Shown piece after piece: positions 1 through 6,695 of a stretch of 64,000 nucleotides of DNA. This stretch comes from Paenibacillus dendrobii (GTDB lineage: Bacteria > Bacillota > Bacilli > Paenibacillales > Paenibacillaceae). Each line of letters starts with the position of its first letter. Within the stretch, counting starts at the first letter, position 1. The position numbers were made by a program, and so were the translations under genes. The notes beneath the pieces were generated by a model, which did no database searches, was not told where the DNA came from, and saw nothing but the letters and a program-made list of their open reading frames with translations. Location of the stretch: the NCBI RefSeq assembly GCF_009807035.1, contig NZ_WUBI01000001.1, positions 310,001 to 374,000 of the forward strand, in the 5' to 3' direction.

Positions 1-217
1 TTTTACTGAAAACGATTTTAAATCCTACATCGTTATCCAGCAAACAGGCTAAAGCTGTGCTTAGCAATGCATTGGGATGTAAATCCTGTCTGCAGGGCGA
101 AGCATTTCCGATAATACGTGCAGCAATAATTCGACGCGAGGAACCTGGAATCAGAGGATTTCTTGACCAGCTAATCAAGACAAGATCTGGCTGTCGGGTT
201 GCGTTGAGTCTAGCCAT
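1..217 (-). CDS. Hypothetical protein, C-terminus beyond window
   Basis: An open frame starts at the ATG at 217 and runs without a stop to base 1, giving 72 codons before the window edge. A good ribosome site (GAGGTG, six bases before the ATG) supports the start. The visible product begins MARLNATRQPDLVLISW and has a basic, Ser/Arg-rich stretch, then Cys-containing and Leu/Ala-rich parts. I do not recognise the family. The opposite-strand frame over the same bases has no ribosome site and looks like a shadow. The main doubt is that the rest of the gene cannot be seen. Confidence 0.55.
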   Translation of the reverse strand, partial: MARLNATRQPDLVLISWSRNPLIPGSSRRIIAARIIGNASPCRQDLHPNALLSTALACLLDNDVGFKIVFSK

Positions 218-569
218 TTGGATCACCTCTTTACTAGTTTATCTGTATATTAAATGCAAAGAGGGAAGGAAACGTTCTGGATATAAACCCTAGATTTAAT
301 TGTCATTGATATGGCAGTGCCGAGGGGGAGTTGTTTCAAATAAGTTAAGCGGACTGAGCCCATGTCAGCACGGATGATAAAAAAGGACATATCGAGCATT
401 GGCTTAATTTGCTGTGAAAGGTACTGAATGTGGTTCAACGTATTCTGAGCTTAAATATGACTTGTGATCCATTCATCTAATTTTTATATAGCATTTTAAG
501 AAAAGTACGTTACCTAGTAAATTTATGATTGTTTAAATATAGAGAAGTTACAAAGATAAATAGGAAGAG
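218..569. other. Intergenic stretch with no supported gene
   Basis: This AT-rich gap of about 350 bases separates the minus-strand partial gene from the secreted-protein gene. The only longer frame (438-250, minus, TTG start) has no ribosome site and no recognisable sequence. It should contain the promoters of both flanking genes, but I could not pick a convincing -35/-10 pair. Confidence 0.5.
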
Positions 570-998
570 GTGTTGGTATTACGGATTAAAAAGACTGCTA
601 GAATTGGTAAAACGTTGTTTGTCGCAACAATCATGTTGGTATCCGTTGCAGGCTCTGCTTTTGCTGAGGAATTTTACCCTGATCGTGTATTTGTAAATGG
701 ACAAGAGATGATTTTGGATCGTAGTATTCACTTGACCCCCATTTTTAATGTTAGCCCACCAACTTCTATTGCGATATTGACGGATCAAAATACTTCTAAT
801 GCAGGAAAAGTTGTAGATCAAAATGCAAAAGAACATCTAACTGCTTACCTTACATACCGAATGGGAGATACTATTCCAGGCACCTATACTTGGCCAGAAG
901 AAAGATATGGAGGAACACTTACCATGACAAATATCGTACAAGAGGGCTCTGAGATTAGTGTTACTTATGAGGGTTGGGTAGATAAAAACTTAAACTAA
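570..998 (+). CDS. Small secreted protein of unknown function
   Basis: The 142-residue product has a clear Sec signal peptide: a basic start (RIKKTARIGK), a hydrophobic core, and a likely cleavage site AFA|EE near residue 33. The mature part is about 108 residues, polar, and rich in Thr/Ser and predicted beta strand (the YGGTLTMTN region). I do not recognise a domain. The start is uncertain. GTG at 570 overlaps the GGAAGAGG ribosome site, and TTG at 573 is only slightly better placed; this changes the N-terminus by one residue. A strong terminator follows, so it is probably monocistronic. Confidence 0.65.
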   Translation: MLVLRIKKTARIGKTLFVATIMLVSVAGSAFAEEFYPDRVFVNGQEMILDRSIHLTPIFNVSPPTSIAILTDQNTSNAGKVVDQNAKEHLTAYLTYRMGDTIPGTYTWPEERYGGTLTMTNIVQEGSEISVTYEGWVDKNLN

Positions 999-1071
999 GG
1001 CCGTAATGCTCCTTACCTTTATAGATGAAATGCAATGAAATGAAAAAAGTGGACGGAGCATGATCAATAAC

Positions 1072-1116
1072 AAAAAAAGCAGACAGCGATCACGTGAATC
1101 GTCTGTCTGCTTTTTC
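1072..1116 (+). terminator. Intrinsic terminator after the secreted-protein gene
   Basis: The arms AGCAGACAGCGAT and ATCGTCTGTCTGCT pair with one bulge. A-rich and T-rich tracts flank them, so it could work in both directions. Confidence 0.8.
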
Positions 1117-1223
1117 TCGTAACAAGCATGTTAATCATTCGTATCCGAACGCTTGAAGGACAATGATTGATTTTCCTCTTCGACTAATCAGGACTTTAGT
1201 TACTAGTTACTAAATTCTAAAGT

Positions 1224-1625
1224 TCATTTTATTGAGCTAATATAGTTCATTATAGCGATATAGATGGGGAAGAGTATTGCCATCCCTATGATGATTAGCC
1301 CGACTCCTCCCAGCGGCTCTTCTTGGGGGTCCGTAATGGGAAACAAAGAAGCGAAGACATAAACGAACAAATAAAAATAGGGGGCCCACAGAATTGAAGT
1401 GAAGTATTTCATTTTTCGATTATGGAGTTGGCGTTTTGTCAGAATATATAGCAAGATCGTGGAACTGATAAAAATGAACAGCATGGCCAGGCCAACCCAA
1501 GTATTTATATCGCGCAAACCCGTGAGTCGTTGAAGACGATAGACGTTAACCATCAGTTCAGATTGAGCAAATAGAACAAAGGCGTACAGTGCACTTATGT
1601 AATTCAGCTTCAGAAAACCCAACAT
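1224..1625 (-). CDS. Four-helix integral membrane protein, unknown
   Basis: The product is a 133-residue, very hydrophobic protein with about four predicted transmembrane segments, near residues 10-28, 45-65, 80-98 and 108-128. A short acidic loop (TDPQEEPLGG) precedes the last one. The ATG at 1625 is preferred over the upstream GTG at 1634 because GGGAGGT lies six bases before it, while the GTG overlaps that site. It lies 59 bases downstream of, and in the same direction as, the Sm-like gene at 1685-1888, so the two may be cotranscribed. No family was recognised. Confidence 0.65.
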   Translation of the reverse strand: MLGFLKLNYISALYAFVLFAQSELMVNVYRLQRLTGLRDINTWVGLAMLFIFISSTILLYILTKRQLHNRKMKYFTSILWAPYFYLFVYVFASLFPITDPQEEPLGGVGLIIIGMAILFPIYIAIMNYISSIK

Positions 1626-1684
1626 TTTTTGCACCTCCCAGAGGGTTGAGGCAAGCTTACGATTTGTTTTAGTTAGAGATGAGA

Positions 1685-1888
1685 CTATGACTGCGGAAGG
1701 ACAAAGACTTGCGCAATGGCGCTCAGATCCACTTCGATCTCACCATCATCTGTTTTCACCAATAAGTTCTTTCTCCTGATTGATTTGGCTTGTCCCCTAA
1801 TGATAACTCCTGTTTGGAGGAAAAGAATAACATGATATTCGTATTGAACTGCTCCTATGATGAATGGTGCAAAATCAGTCTCAAACAT
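1685..1888 (-). CDS. Small Sm/Hfq-like or DUF2642-like beta-barrel protein
   Basis: This is a 67-residue protein. Residues about 22-66 follow a small-barrel pattern: VILFLQTGVIIRGQAKS, then LLVKTDDGEIEVDLSAI. The hydrophobic-x-Gly-x-x-x-Arg-Gly-Gln core resembles the Sm1 motif of Bacillus Hfq (FLLNGFQLRGQVKG), but the Hfq YKHA signature is absent. DUF2642-type spore-associated proteins have a similar layout and are an alternative. The start is placed at the ATG at 1888, with GGGGG six bases upstream; an ATG further upstream is less well served. A second protein of this kind lies at 2329-2517. The RNA-binding role is inference. Confidence 0.55.
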   Translation of the reverse strand: MFETDFAPFIIGAVQYEYHVILFLQTGVIIRGQAKSIRRKNLLVKTDDGEIEVDLSAIAQVFVLPQS

Positions 1889-2032
1889 CTTATACCCCCA
1901 TGTAGACATCATCGTTTAATTTTACCAGACATATCCATCCGCATCCATATATGATCTCAGCTAAGCGGGAAGAATGTGTATTTGATATCGAGACATTTGC
2001 AGTGATTTTAACATAATTTCCATTTAGCCCTT

Positions 2033-2059
2033 ACCATCTGACGATTTATCCATAAGATA
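2033..2059 (+). promoter_or_regulatory. Candidate sigma-K-type promoter for the YjcZ gene
   Basis: The bases AC (2033-2034) and CATAAGATA (2051-2059), 16 apart, match the sporulation sigma-K pattern AC-N16/17-CATANNNTA. They lie 32 bases before the start codon of the YjcZ-type gene. The match is short, so this is suggestive only. Confidence 0.4.
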
Positions 2060-2090
2060 TGGTGTGTTTTAAAAAAAGGAGGAGAATTTC

Positions 2091-2213
2091 ATGAGCGAAG
2101 TTGTTGGAGGAGTAGGCGCAGGTTACGGTTACGGTTTTGGTGGCGGCGGTGTTGGCGCGATTCTGGTTCTGTTCATTCTGCTGGTCATCATCTCTAAAGC
2201 ATTCATATTCTAA
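2091..2213 (+). CDS. YjcZ-family sporulation peptide
   Basis: The 40-residue product has a Gly/Tyr-rich N-terminal half (VGGVGAGYGYGFGGGG) and a single hydrophobic C-terminal segment (AILVLFILLVIISKAFIF). This is the arrangement of the small YjcZ-type sporulation membrane peptides of Bacillales. AGGAGG lies about eight bases before the ATG. A candidate sigma-K promoter lies upstream and a terminator directly downstream, so it should be a single-gene unit made in the mother cell. Its molecular role is not known; peptides of this type are associated with the forespore or coat. Confidence 0.8.
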   Translation: MSEVVGGVGAGYGYGFGGGGVGAILVLFILLVIISKAFIF

Positions 2214-2230
2214 GAACACTTGGATATCCG

Positions 2231-2264
2231 AAGATCCTGCTGGCAAATGCCGGCAGGGTCTTTC
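2231..2264 (+). terminator. Terminator of the YjcZ gene
   Basis: A near-perfect 12-bp stem (GATCCTGCTGGC with GCCGGCAGGGTC, loop AAAT) is followed by TTTCC. Confidence 0.75.
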
Positions 2265-2288
2265 CTTAACATCGCATCCAAATGAATA

Positions 2289-2327
2289 TAAAAAAGACCC
2301 GGCGTACAGTTGTACTATCCAGGGTCT
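2289..2327 (-). terminator. Terminator of the second Sm-like gene (minus strand)
   Basis: On the minus strand AGACCCTGG pairs with CCGGGTCT and is followed by a run of T. The hairpin directly follows the stop codon of the 2329-2517 gene. Confidence 0.7.
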
Positions 2328-2328
2328 G

Positions 2329-2517
2329 TTATCTTTGGGGTGTAGCCCGTTTTACGGTCCAATAAGGAATGGTGATGGTTTCATTATCTTTCGTTACAAT
2401 CTGAAAGGTACTGGAATCATTTTTTTGACAGATACCGCGCAAGAATTCACCGCTAACCAGATGAACAATTGTATCCGAACGGTTCTCCATGGCTTGTTGA
2501 ATGTAGTTATATCCCAT
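2329..2517 (-). CDS. Second small Sm/Hfq-like protein
   Basis: This is a 62-residue protein beginning MGYNYIQQAMENRSD. The start at 2517 is chosen because AAGGAG lies nine bases upstream; the longer frame to 2583 has no ribosome site. A short helix (residues 3-13) is followed by IVHLVSGEFLRGICQ and FQIVTKDNETITIPYWTVKRA. A helix followed by strands with the L-x-S-G-x-x-L-R-G core is the order seen in Hfq, although the YKHA motif is replaced. It shares L-x-T/S-G-x-x-x-R-G with the 1685-1888 protein. Paralogy and RNA binding are inferred, not shown. Confidence 0.55.
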   Translation of the reverse strand: MGYNYIQQAMENRSDTIVHLVSGEFLRGICQKNDSSTFQIVTKDNETITIPYWTVKRATPQR

Positions 2518-2638
2518 CGTGCATTTCTCCTTACATACGTATTTCTGGAAGTCCAGATATATATTAAACCGAATGCTTGTCATGTAAACAAAAAAATATT
2601 TACAAAGTTGTCATATATACAACGAAGATGAGGTAGCG

Positions 2639-2644
2639 TATAAT
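2639..2644 (+). promoter_or_regulatory. Candidate -10 element (TATAAT) upstream of the 2740 gene
   Basis: An exact TATAAT lies 95 bases before the start codon. The -35 region is weak (ATACAA-like at about 17 bases). A terminator-like hairpin lies between this box and the gene. Confidence 0.4.
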
Positions 2645-2675
2645 GATGGTATGATACAAGTGTTGTTTTCACATC

Positions 2676-2718
2676 AAGGGTGCTTTCATTTGTTAAACTT
2701 CATGAAGGCTCCCTTTTT
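2676..2718 (+). terminator. Terminator-like hairpin in the leader of the 2740 gene
   Basis: GGGTGCTTTCAT pairs with ATGAAGGCTCCC across a loop of about 13 bases and is followed by TTTTT. It sits between the TATAAT at 2639 and the coding sequence at 2740, so it may act as an attenuator or end a small RNA of about 70 bases. Confidence 0.6.
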
Positions 2719-2739
2719 ATATTTAGTTAGGGGTGCACT

Positions 2740-3123
2740 ATGAACGAAGATATACATTTGTATTATCGCGGCATTGAAGAAAAAATAAGTTTTTTTGTGA
2801 AGGAACTATCGGGCATTAAGTATCTTAAAGGATCATCGGAAGTCGTGAGTGACGGAGCGTATGAATGGGAGACGTTATGCCCTGACGGGGAGCGCATTCA
2901 ACATGATCTTTATCAGGAATATATGAGTGTCACGTCTTTGGTTCGAACTAAACTCGAACAGATGAACTCACCTTATATGGAACAATATAGCCAAAGTTGT
3001 GAATATGTTGCGGATATGATCCAGCAGCAATCGATTCTTTTTGTTGAAAAAATACAGGACGTTGCCGATGAGATCAAACGTCAGATTGATATCCAGCTCT
3101 TTTTAGTGATGAATCATACGTGA
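2740..3123 (+). CDS. Hypothetical cytosolic protein, helical
   Basis: The product is a 127-residue acidic protein with no signal peptide or membrane segment. The second half is predicted helical (residues about 58-120, Gln/Glu/Ile-rich). GGGGTG precedes the ATG. It is probably real because the frame has normal codon use, a ribosome site, and flanking terminator-like structures at 2676-2718 and 3235-3262. I do not recognise a family. Nothing in the neighbours points to a role. Confidence 0.6.
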   Translation: MNEDIHLYYRGIEEKISFFVKELSGIKYLKGSSEVVSDGAYEWETLCPDGERIQHDLYQEYMSVTSLVRTKLEQMNSPYMEQYSQSCEYVADMIQQQSILFVEKIQDVADEIKRQIDIQLFLVMNHT

Positions 3124-3234
3124 AATCATCCGTAAGTTAAGCATCAAGCCTTTCTTCCGAGGGTGTTGGACATGCTTTCTTTTTTTATTTTACTTCTCAT
3201 TTTCGGAAGCACGAAATTCGTATAACAGTGTATC

Positions 3235-3263
3235 GATCTCCCTTGAAGAGGGGGATTTTTTTA
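3235..3263 (+). terminator. Terminator upstream of the sugar-transport operon
   Basis: ATCTCCCTT pairs with AGAGGGGGAT and is followed by seven T. It probably ends the 2740-3123 transcript. The rest of the 3124-3375 gap shows no other feature I can support. Confidence 0.65.
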
Positions 3264-3375
3264 TGACATGCTATGGAATCTATAGAAATCAATCCTAAAA
3301 CCTGAATTTCACACCTCCCTATTATCGGCATTTCCCTGCATAATGAGTTCATACCAAACAAAAGGGGATTAAACG

Positions 3376-4728
3376 ATGGCGAAGATGTCGAAATTATTAA
3401 GCCTGGTGATGACAGGCACGTTGGCGCTCAGCCTTACAGCATGCGGCGGTGGCAGCAAGACCGATGAAGGAAGCACCTCTTCCAATGCTTCGGGAACATC
3501 CAGTAACACCACGGAAACGGTGAAGGAAAAGAACGTCACAATCACTTTCCAAAATATCTACCCAGATCCAACGGATCCAAAAAACAAGCTGATGAACAAG
3601 CTCGTGAAGCAGTATGAAACGGACCATCCGAATATTAAAATCGAACTGGATTCCCTGAACACTGACCAGCAAAAGCTGAAGCTCAAAACACAGGCCGCTT
3701 CCAAAGAAGTTCCGGATATCACGGTGGTGAATCCAGCAGCTCAAATGCAGCCTTTTGTCGATGCCAAGCTTCTTGCACCGCTGAATGACATGCTCGACCA
3801 AAACGGATTGAAAGACACGTTCCAGGACGGACTTTTGGACTGGTACAGCTTTGACGGTAATACATACGCTCTGCCAGACGGCAATAATATCGGCGTTGTG
3901 TATTACAACAAAGAACTGTTTGATAAAGCCGGCGTGAAAGTACCAACGACGTTCGAGGAAATGCTTGATGTCGTGAAGACATTGAAATCCCAAAAGATTC
4001 AACCGATGGCAATCGGTGAGAAGGACAGCTGGACCGGTTCCTTCCTGTTCATGAACATGCTGCTCCGCACAAACAACGGTCCTGGATTCCTGAAAGACGT
4101 TGTGGATAAAAAGAAAACGTTTGACGATCCTGCGTTCAAAGAAGCGGTAGACGCTTTCGAAAACCTGGTTCAAGCGGGTGCTTTCCAGGACGGGGCTACT
4201 TCCTTTGACTACAATGCCGGCGAAAACCTGTTCAAGACAGGTAAAGCAGCGATGTACTACATGGGAACATGGGCAACAGGCGGTATCGAAACCTCTTCCG
4301 TAAACGGCAAGGTTGGCGTATTCAAATTCCCTACCATCAACGGCAAGGGCAATCCGGATGAATTCATGCTCGCTCCAGGATCCGCATTTGCGATTTCGGC
4401 AGACAGCAAACACCTGGATGAAACCAAAGCATTCCTGAACTGGTTCATGATTAATTTCCCTAAAGAAGCGTTTGAAGCGAAAGGCGCAGTCGGTATCGGT
4501 CAAAAAGTGGACGGCGACTTTAAGGCAGCCGGATATTCCGATATGGCCATGGACGTTCTCGGTCTTTTCAAAGACGTGAAGGGTGGAGACCTGGCATTCG
4601 ATAATACGATGAATCCGGGCACAGCTCAAGTTCACTTGACCAGCATCCAGAACCTTTTCGCTCAGAAAAAGGATGCAACCGAGGTAGCTAAGGAGCATCA
4701 AGCCGCTTTTGAGGCAAATAACAAATAA
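3376..4728 (+). CDS. Sugar ABC transporter substrate-binding lipoprotein
   Basis: This 450-residue protein is an extracellular solute-binding protein of the carbohydrate family 1 type (MalE/UgpB class). It has a lipoprotein signal with lipobox LSLTAC and the lipidated Cys at about residue 23. A Gly/Ser/Thr-rich linker follows, then the typical periplasmic-binding fold, with DITVVNPAAQMQPFVDAKLLAPL, a YYNKELFDKAGV stretch and AMYYMGTWA. AAAGGGG precedes the ATG. It is the first gene of an operon with two permeases and a YesM/YesN pair. The sugar cannot be told from sequence. No ATPase gene is present, as is common where MsmX/UgpC-like ATPases are shared. Confidence 0.93.
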   Translation: MAKMSKLLSLVMTGTLALSLTACGGGSKTDEGSTSSNASGTSSNTTETVKEKNVTITFQNIYPDPTDPKNKLMNKLVKQYETDHPNIKIELDSLNTDQQKLKLKTQAASKEVPDITVVNPAAQMQPFVDAKLLAPLNDMLDQNGLKDTFQDGLLDWYSFDGNTYALPDGNNIGVVYYNKELFDKAGVKVPTTFEEMLDVVKTLKSQKIQPMAIGEKDSWTGSFLFMNMLLRTNNGPGFLKDVVDKKKTFDDPAFKEAVDAFENLVQAGAFQDGATSFDYNAGENLFKTGKAAMYYMGTWATGGIETSSVNGKVGVFKFPTINGKGNPDEFMLAPGSAFAISADSKHLDETKAFLNWFMINFPKEAFEAKGAVGIGQKVDGDFKAAGYSDMAMDVLGLFKDVKGGDLAFDNTMNPGTAQVHLTSIQNLFAQKKDATEVAKEHQAAFEANNK

Positions 4729-4821
4729 GCATGACCGTGGAGAAGGGAACGCGTGCGAAAAAACAGCATGCCGTTCCCTTCAGTTCCATGATGAACCAGC
4801 CAGAGAAGGAGGGGGTTAGTT

Positions 4822-5712
4822 GTGAACGTGCTGAAGGTCTCCCGCCTGACGATTGCCGCGTTTGTACTGCCTTGCTTAATCATTTATGTAGGTATCGTGT
4901 TTGTGCCGATTATCGTCTCCATGTACAGTGGTTTGCTGGACTGGAACGGAATTGGAGAATCGAAGTTTATCGGTCTTGAGAATTTCCGGAATCTGTTTTT
5001 CCATGATCCTGTTTTTTGGCCTTCCGTACGCAGAACGCTGATGTTTGCGGTTTTTTCCATGGCGGAAATTCCTGTGGCACTGCTCGTGGCGATTTTGCTG
5101 AAAAGATATGTGCGTCGTCCTAATTTTCTGGTTTCAAGTTATTTTCTGCCGGTCATTCTATCGGTTGTCGTCGTGGGACAGCTGTGGAAAACCATCTATA
5201 ATCCAGCCTCGATGGGCGGTATGCTGAATCAGGTACTGACAACCATTGGTTTGGAATCCTGGACTCATACCTGGTTGACGGAACCGGCGGTTGCAATGTA
5301 CTCTTTGTACTTTGTGGCACTCTGGCAATACCTGGGCTATCACACGCTGATACAATACACGGGAATTCTGAATGTTCCTGAGGAAATTTATGAGGCTGCG
5401 AGAATTGATGGAGCTGAAGGCTTTACCGCCGACCGCTACATCACGTTCCCGAACATCATCCCGATCTTTAAAATCTCAATTGTGCTGGCGTTCATCGGTT
5501 CGCTGCAGTCCTTCGACATGGTTATGGTTATGACGGGTGGTGGGCCGGCCCATGCCACGGATGTCATTTCAACCCATATGTACAACATGTCCTTCCTGTC
5601 CATGAAATATGGATACGGCAGTTCGATTGCGGCCTTCCTGGTTGTGCTCTGCCTCGCAGCTACATTCCTGATCAACCTGATCTTCAGCAAACTGGAGAAA
5701 CGATTCTCGTAA
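4822..5712 (+). CDS. Sugar ABC transporter permease (UgpA/MalF type)
   Basis: This 296-residue inner-membrane protein has about six transmembrane segments. The EAA loop at residues about 187-215 (EEIYEAARIDGAEG, then ITFPNIIPI) contacts the ATPase. GTG at 4822 is the start, with GGAGGGGG upstream. It lies 93 bases after the binding-protein gene and 15 bases before the second permease gene, with which it should form a heterodimer. The family is certain; the substrate (probably an oligosaccharide) is inferred. Confidence 0.93.
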   Translation: MNVLKVSRLTIAAFVLPCLIIYVGIVFVPIIVSMYSGLLDWNGIGESKFIGLENFRNLFFHDPVFWPSVRRTLMFAVFSMAEIPVALLVAILLKRYVRRPNFLVSSYFLPVILSVVVVGQLWKTIYNPASMGGMLNQVLTTIGLESWTHTWLTEPAVAMYSLYFVALWQYLGYHTLIQYTGILNVPEEIYEAARIDGAEGFTADRYITFPNIIPIFKISIVLAFIGSLQSFDMVMVMTGGGPAHATDVISTHMYNMSFLSMKYGYGSSIAAFLVVLCLAATFLINLIFSKLEKRFS

Positions 5713-5727
5713 AGGAGGAAAATCGCC

Positions 5728-6606
5728 ATGAATACAAGCTCTGTAGTTCAACTGAATCAGCAGACGGCAACAGCCAGACGCAGACGGTTTTCCGTTGCGA
5801 AGACCATCGTGATCCTGTTCTTGTCCCTGCTCGTAGTCACTCAGGTTTATCCGCTATTGTGGCTGGTTCTATATTCACTCAAAACCAATGAAGAAATCTT
5901 GTCAGGCAGCTTTTTTGCCCTGCCGCATTCGTTCCAATGGAGCAATTACAGTGCGGCGCTTGAAGGGAACTATGTGCGTTATCTTCTGAACAGTTTGTTC
6001 GTCACTTCCGTGACCATGGCTGCAGTTATCTTGCTTAGTTCTCTCTGTGCCTTTGCTATCAGCCGCTTCCGCTGGAAGTACGGCCAAGTCGTCATGCTGT
6101 TATTCCTTGTGGGTATGATGATTCCGATGCAGGCAACCCTGCTGCCGCTGATGATTATTTTTAAGAATATTCATGTGCTGAATACCCATTTATCGCTGAT
6201 CTTGCCTTATGTCGCCTTCGCCATGCCGATCGCTGTGTTCATCTTGAGCGGGTTTATGAGGTCCATTCCGCATGAGATCGAAGAGTCGGCAGTCATGGAT
6301 GGCGCGAATGTTGGACGGATTTTCTGGAGCATTATCTTGCCTGTATCCGTTCCTCCGGTGATGACGGTATGTATTCTGACATTCATTAATATTTGGAACG
6401 AATACATTCTGGCAGCGACGTTTATCTCATCTGAGAAGCTCAAGACTCTTCCTTTCGGAGTCAACAGTTTTGTCAGCCAATATTCCGTGAATTACGGCGC
6501 GATTGGTGCGTATCTTGTGCTCGGCGCGCTTCCCGTGATCATTATTTACTTCCTGCTCGCGGACAAGATCACGCAGGGTATGGTGGCTGGAGCAGTAAAA
6601 GGGTAA
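5728..6606 (+). CDS. Sugar ABC transporter permease (UgpE/MalG type)
   Basis: The 292-residue second permease has a basic N-terminus (ARRRRFS), about six membrane segments, and an EAA loop at about 181-205 (PHEIEESAVMDGANVGRIFW). This matches the CUT1 MalG/UgpE side of a sugar importer. AAAGGAGG lies before the ATG. The ATPase is likely supplied from elsewhere in the genome. The sensor kinase gene follows after 89 bases without a terminator, so kinase and transporter are probably cotranscribed. Confidence 0.93.
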   Translation: MNTSSVVQLNQQTATARRRRFSVAKTIVILFLSLLVVTQVYPLLWLVLYSLKTNEEILSGSFFALPHSFQWSNYSAALEGNYVRYLLNSLFVTSVTMAAVILLSSLCAFAISRFRWKYGQVVMLLFLVGMMIPMQATLLPLMIIFKNIHVLNTHLSLILPYVAFAMPIAVFILSGFMRSIPHEIEESAVMDGANVGRIFWSIILPVSVPPVMTVCILTFINIWNEYILAATFISSEKLKTLPFGVNSFVSQYSVNYGAIGAYLVLGALPVIIIYFLLADKITQGMVAGAVKG

Positions 6607-6695
6607 ACTTACAAAAAAGATAGTACGAGACAAGCGGTGAGTATGCTAAAATTGACACGAAATGTCGATTATCGAAAGGAGAACACATCATTTTT

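Noticed and set aside
250..438. Minus-strand frame of 62 codons in the first intergenic gap
   Set aside because: TTG start with no ribosome site, no recognisable sequence, and low-complexity composition.
1190..1225. Inverted repeat ACTTTAG...CTAAAGT downstream of the 1224 gene
   Set aside because: AT-rich 7-bp arms with a long loop and no T tract; too weak to call a terminator.
3397..4701. Long minus-strand frame (434 codons) opposite the sugar-binding lipoprotein gene
   Set aside because: It mirrors the codon pattern of the clearly recognised lipoprotein and is rich in His, Cys and Phe, as shadow frames are.
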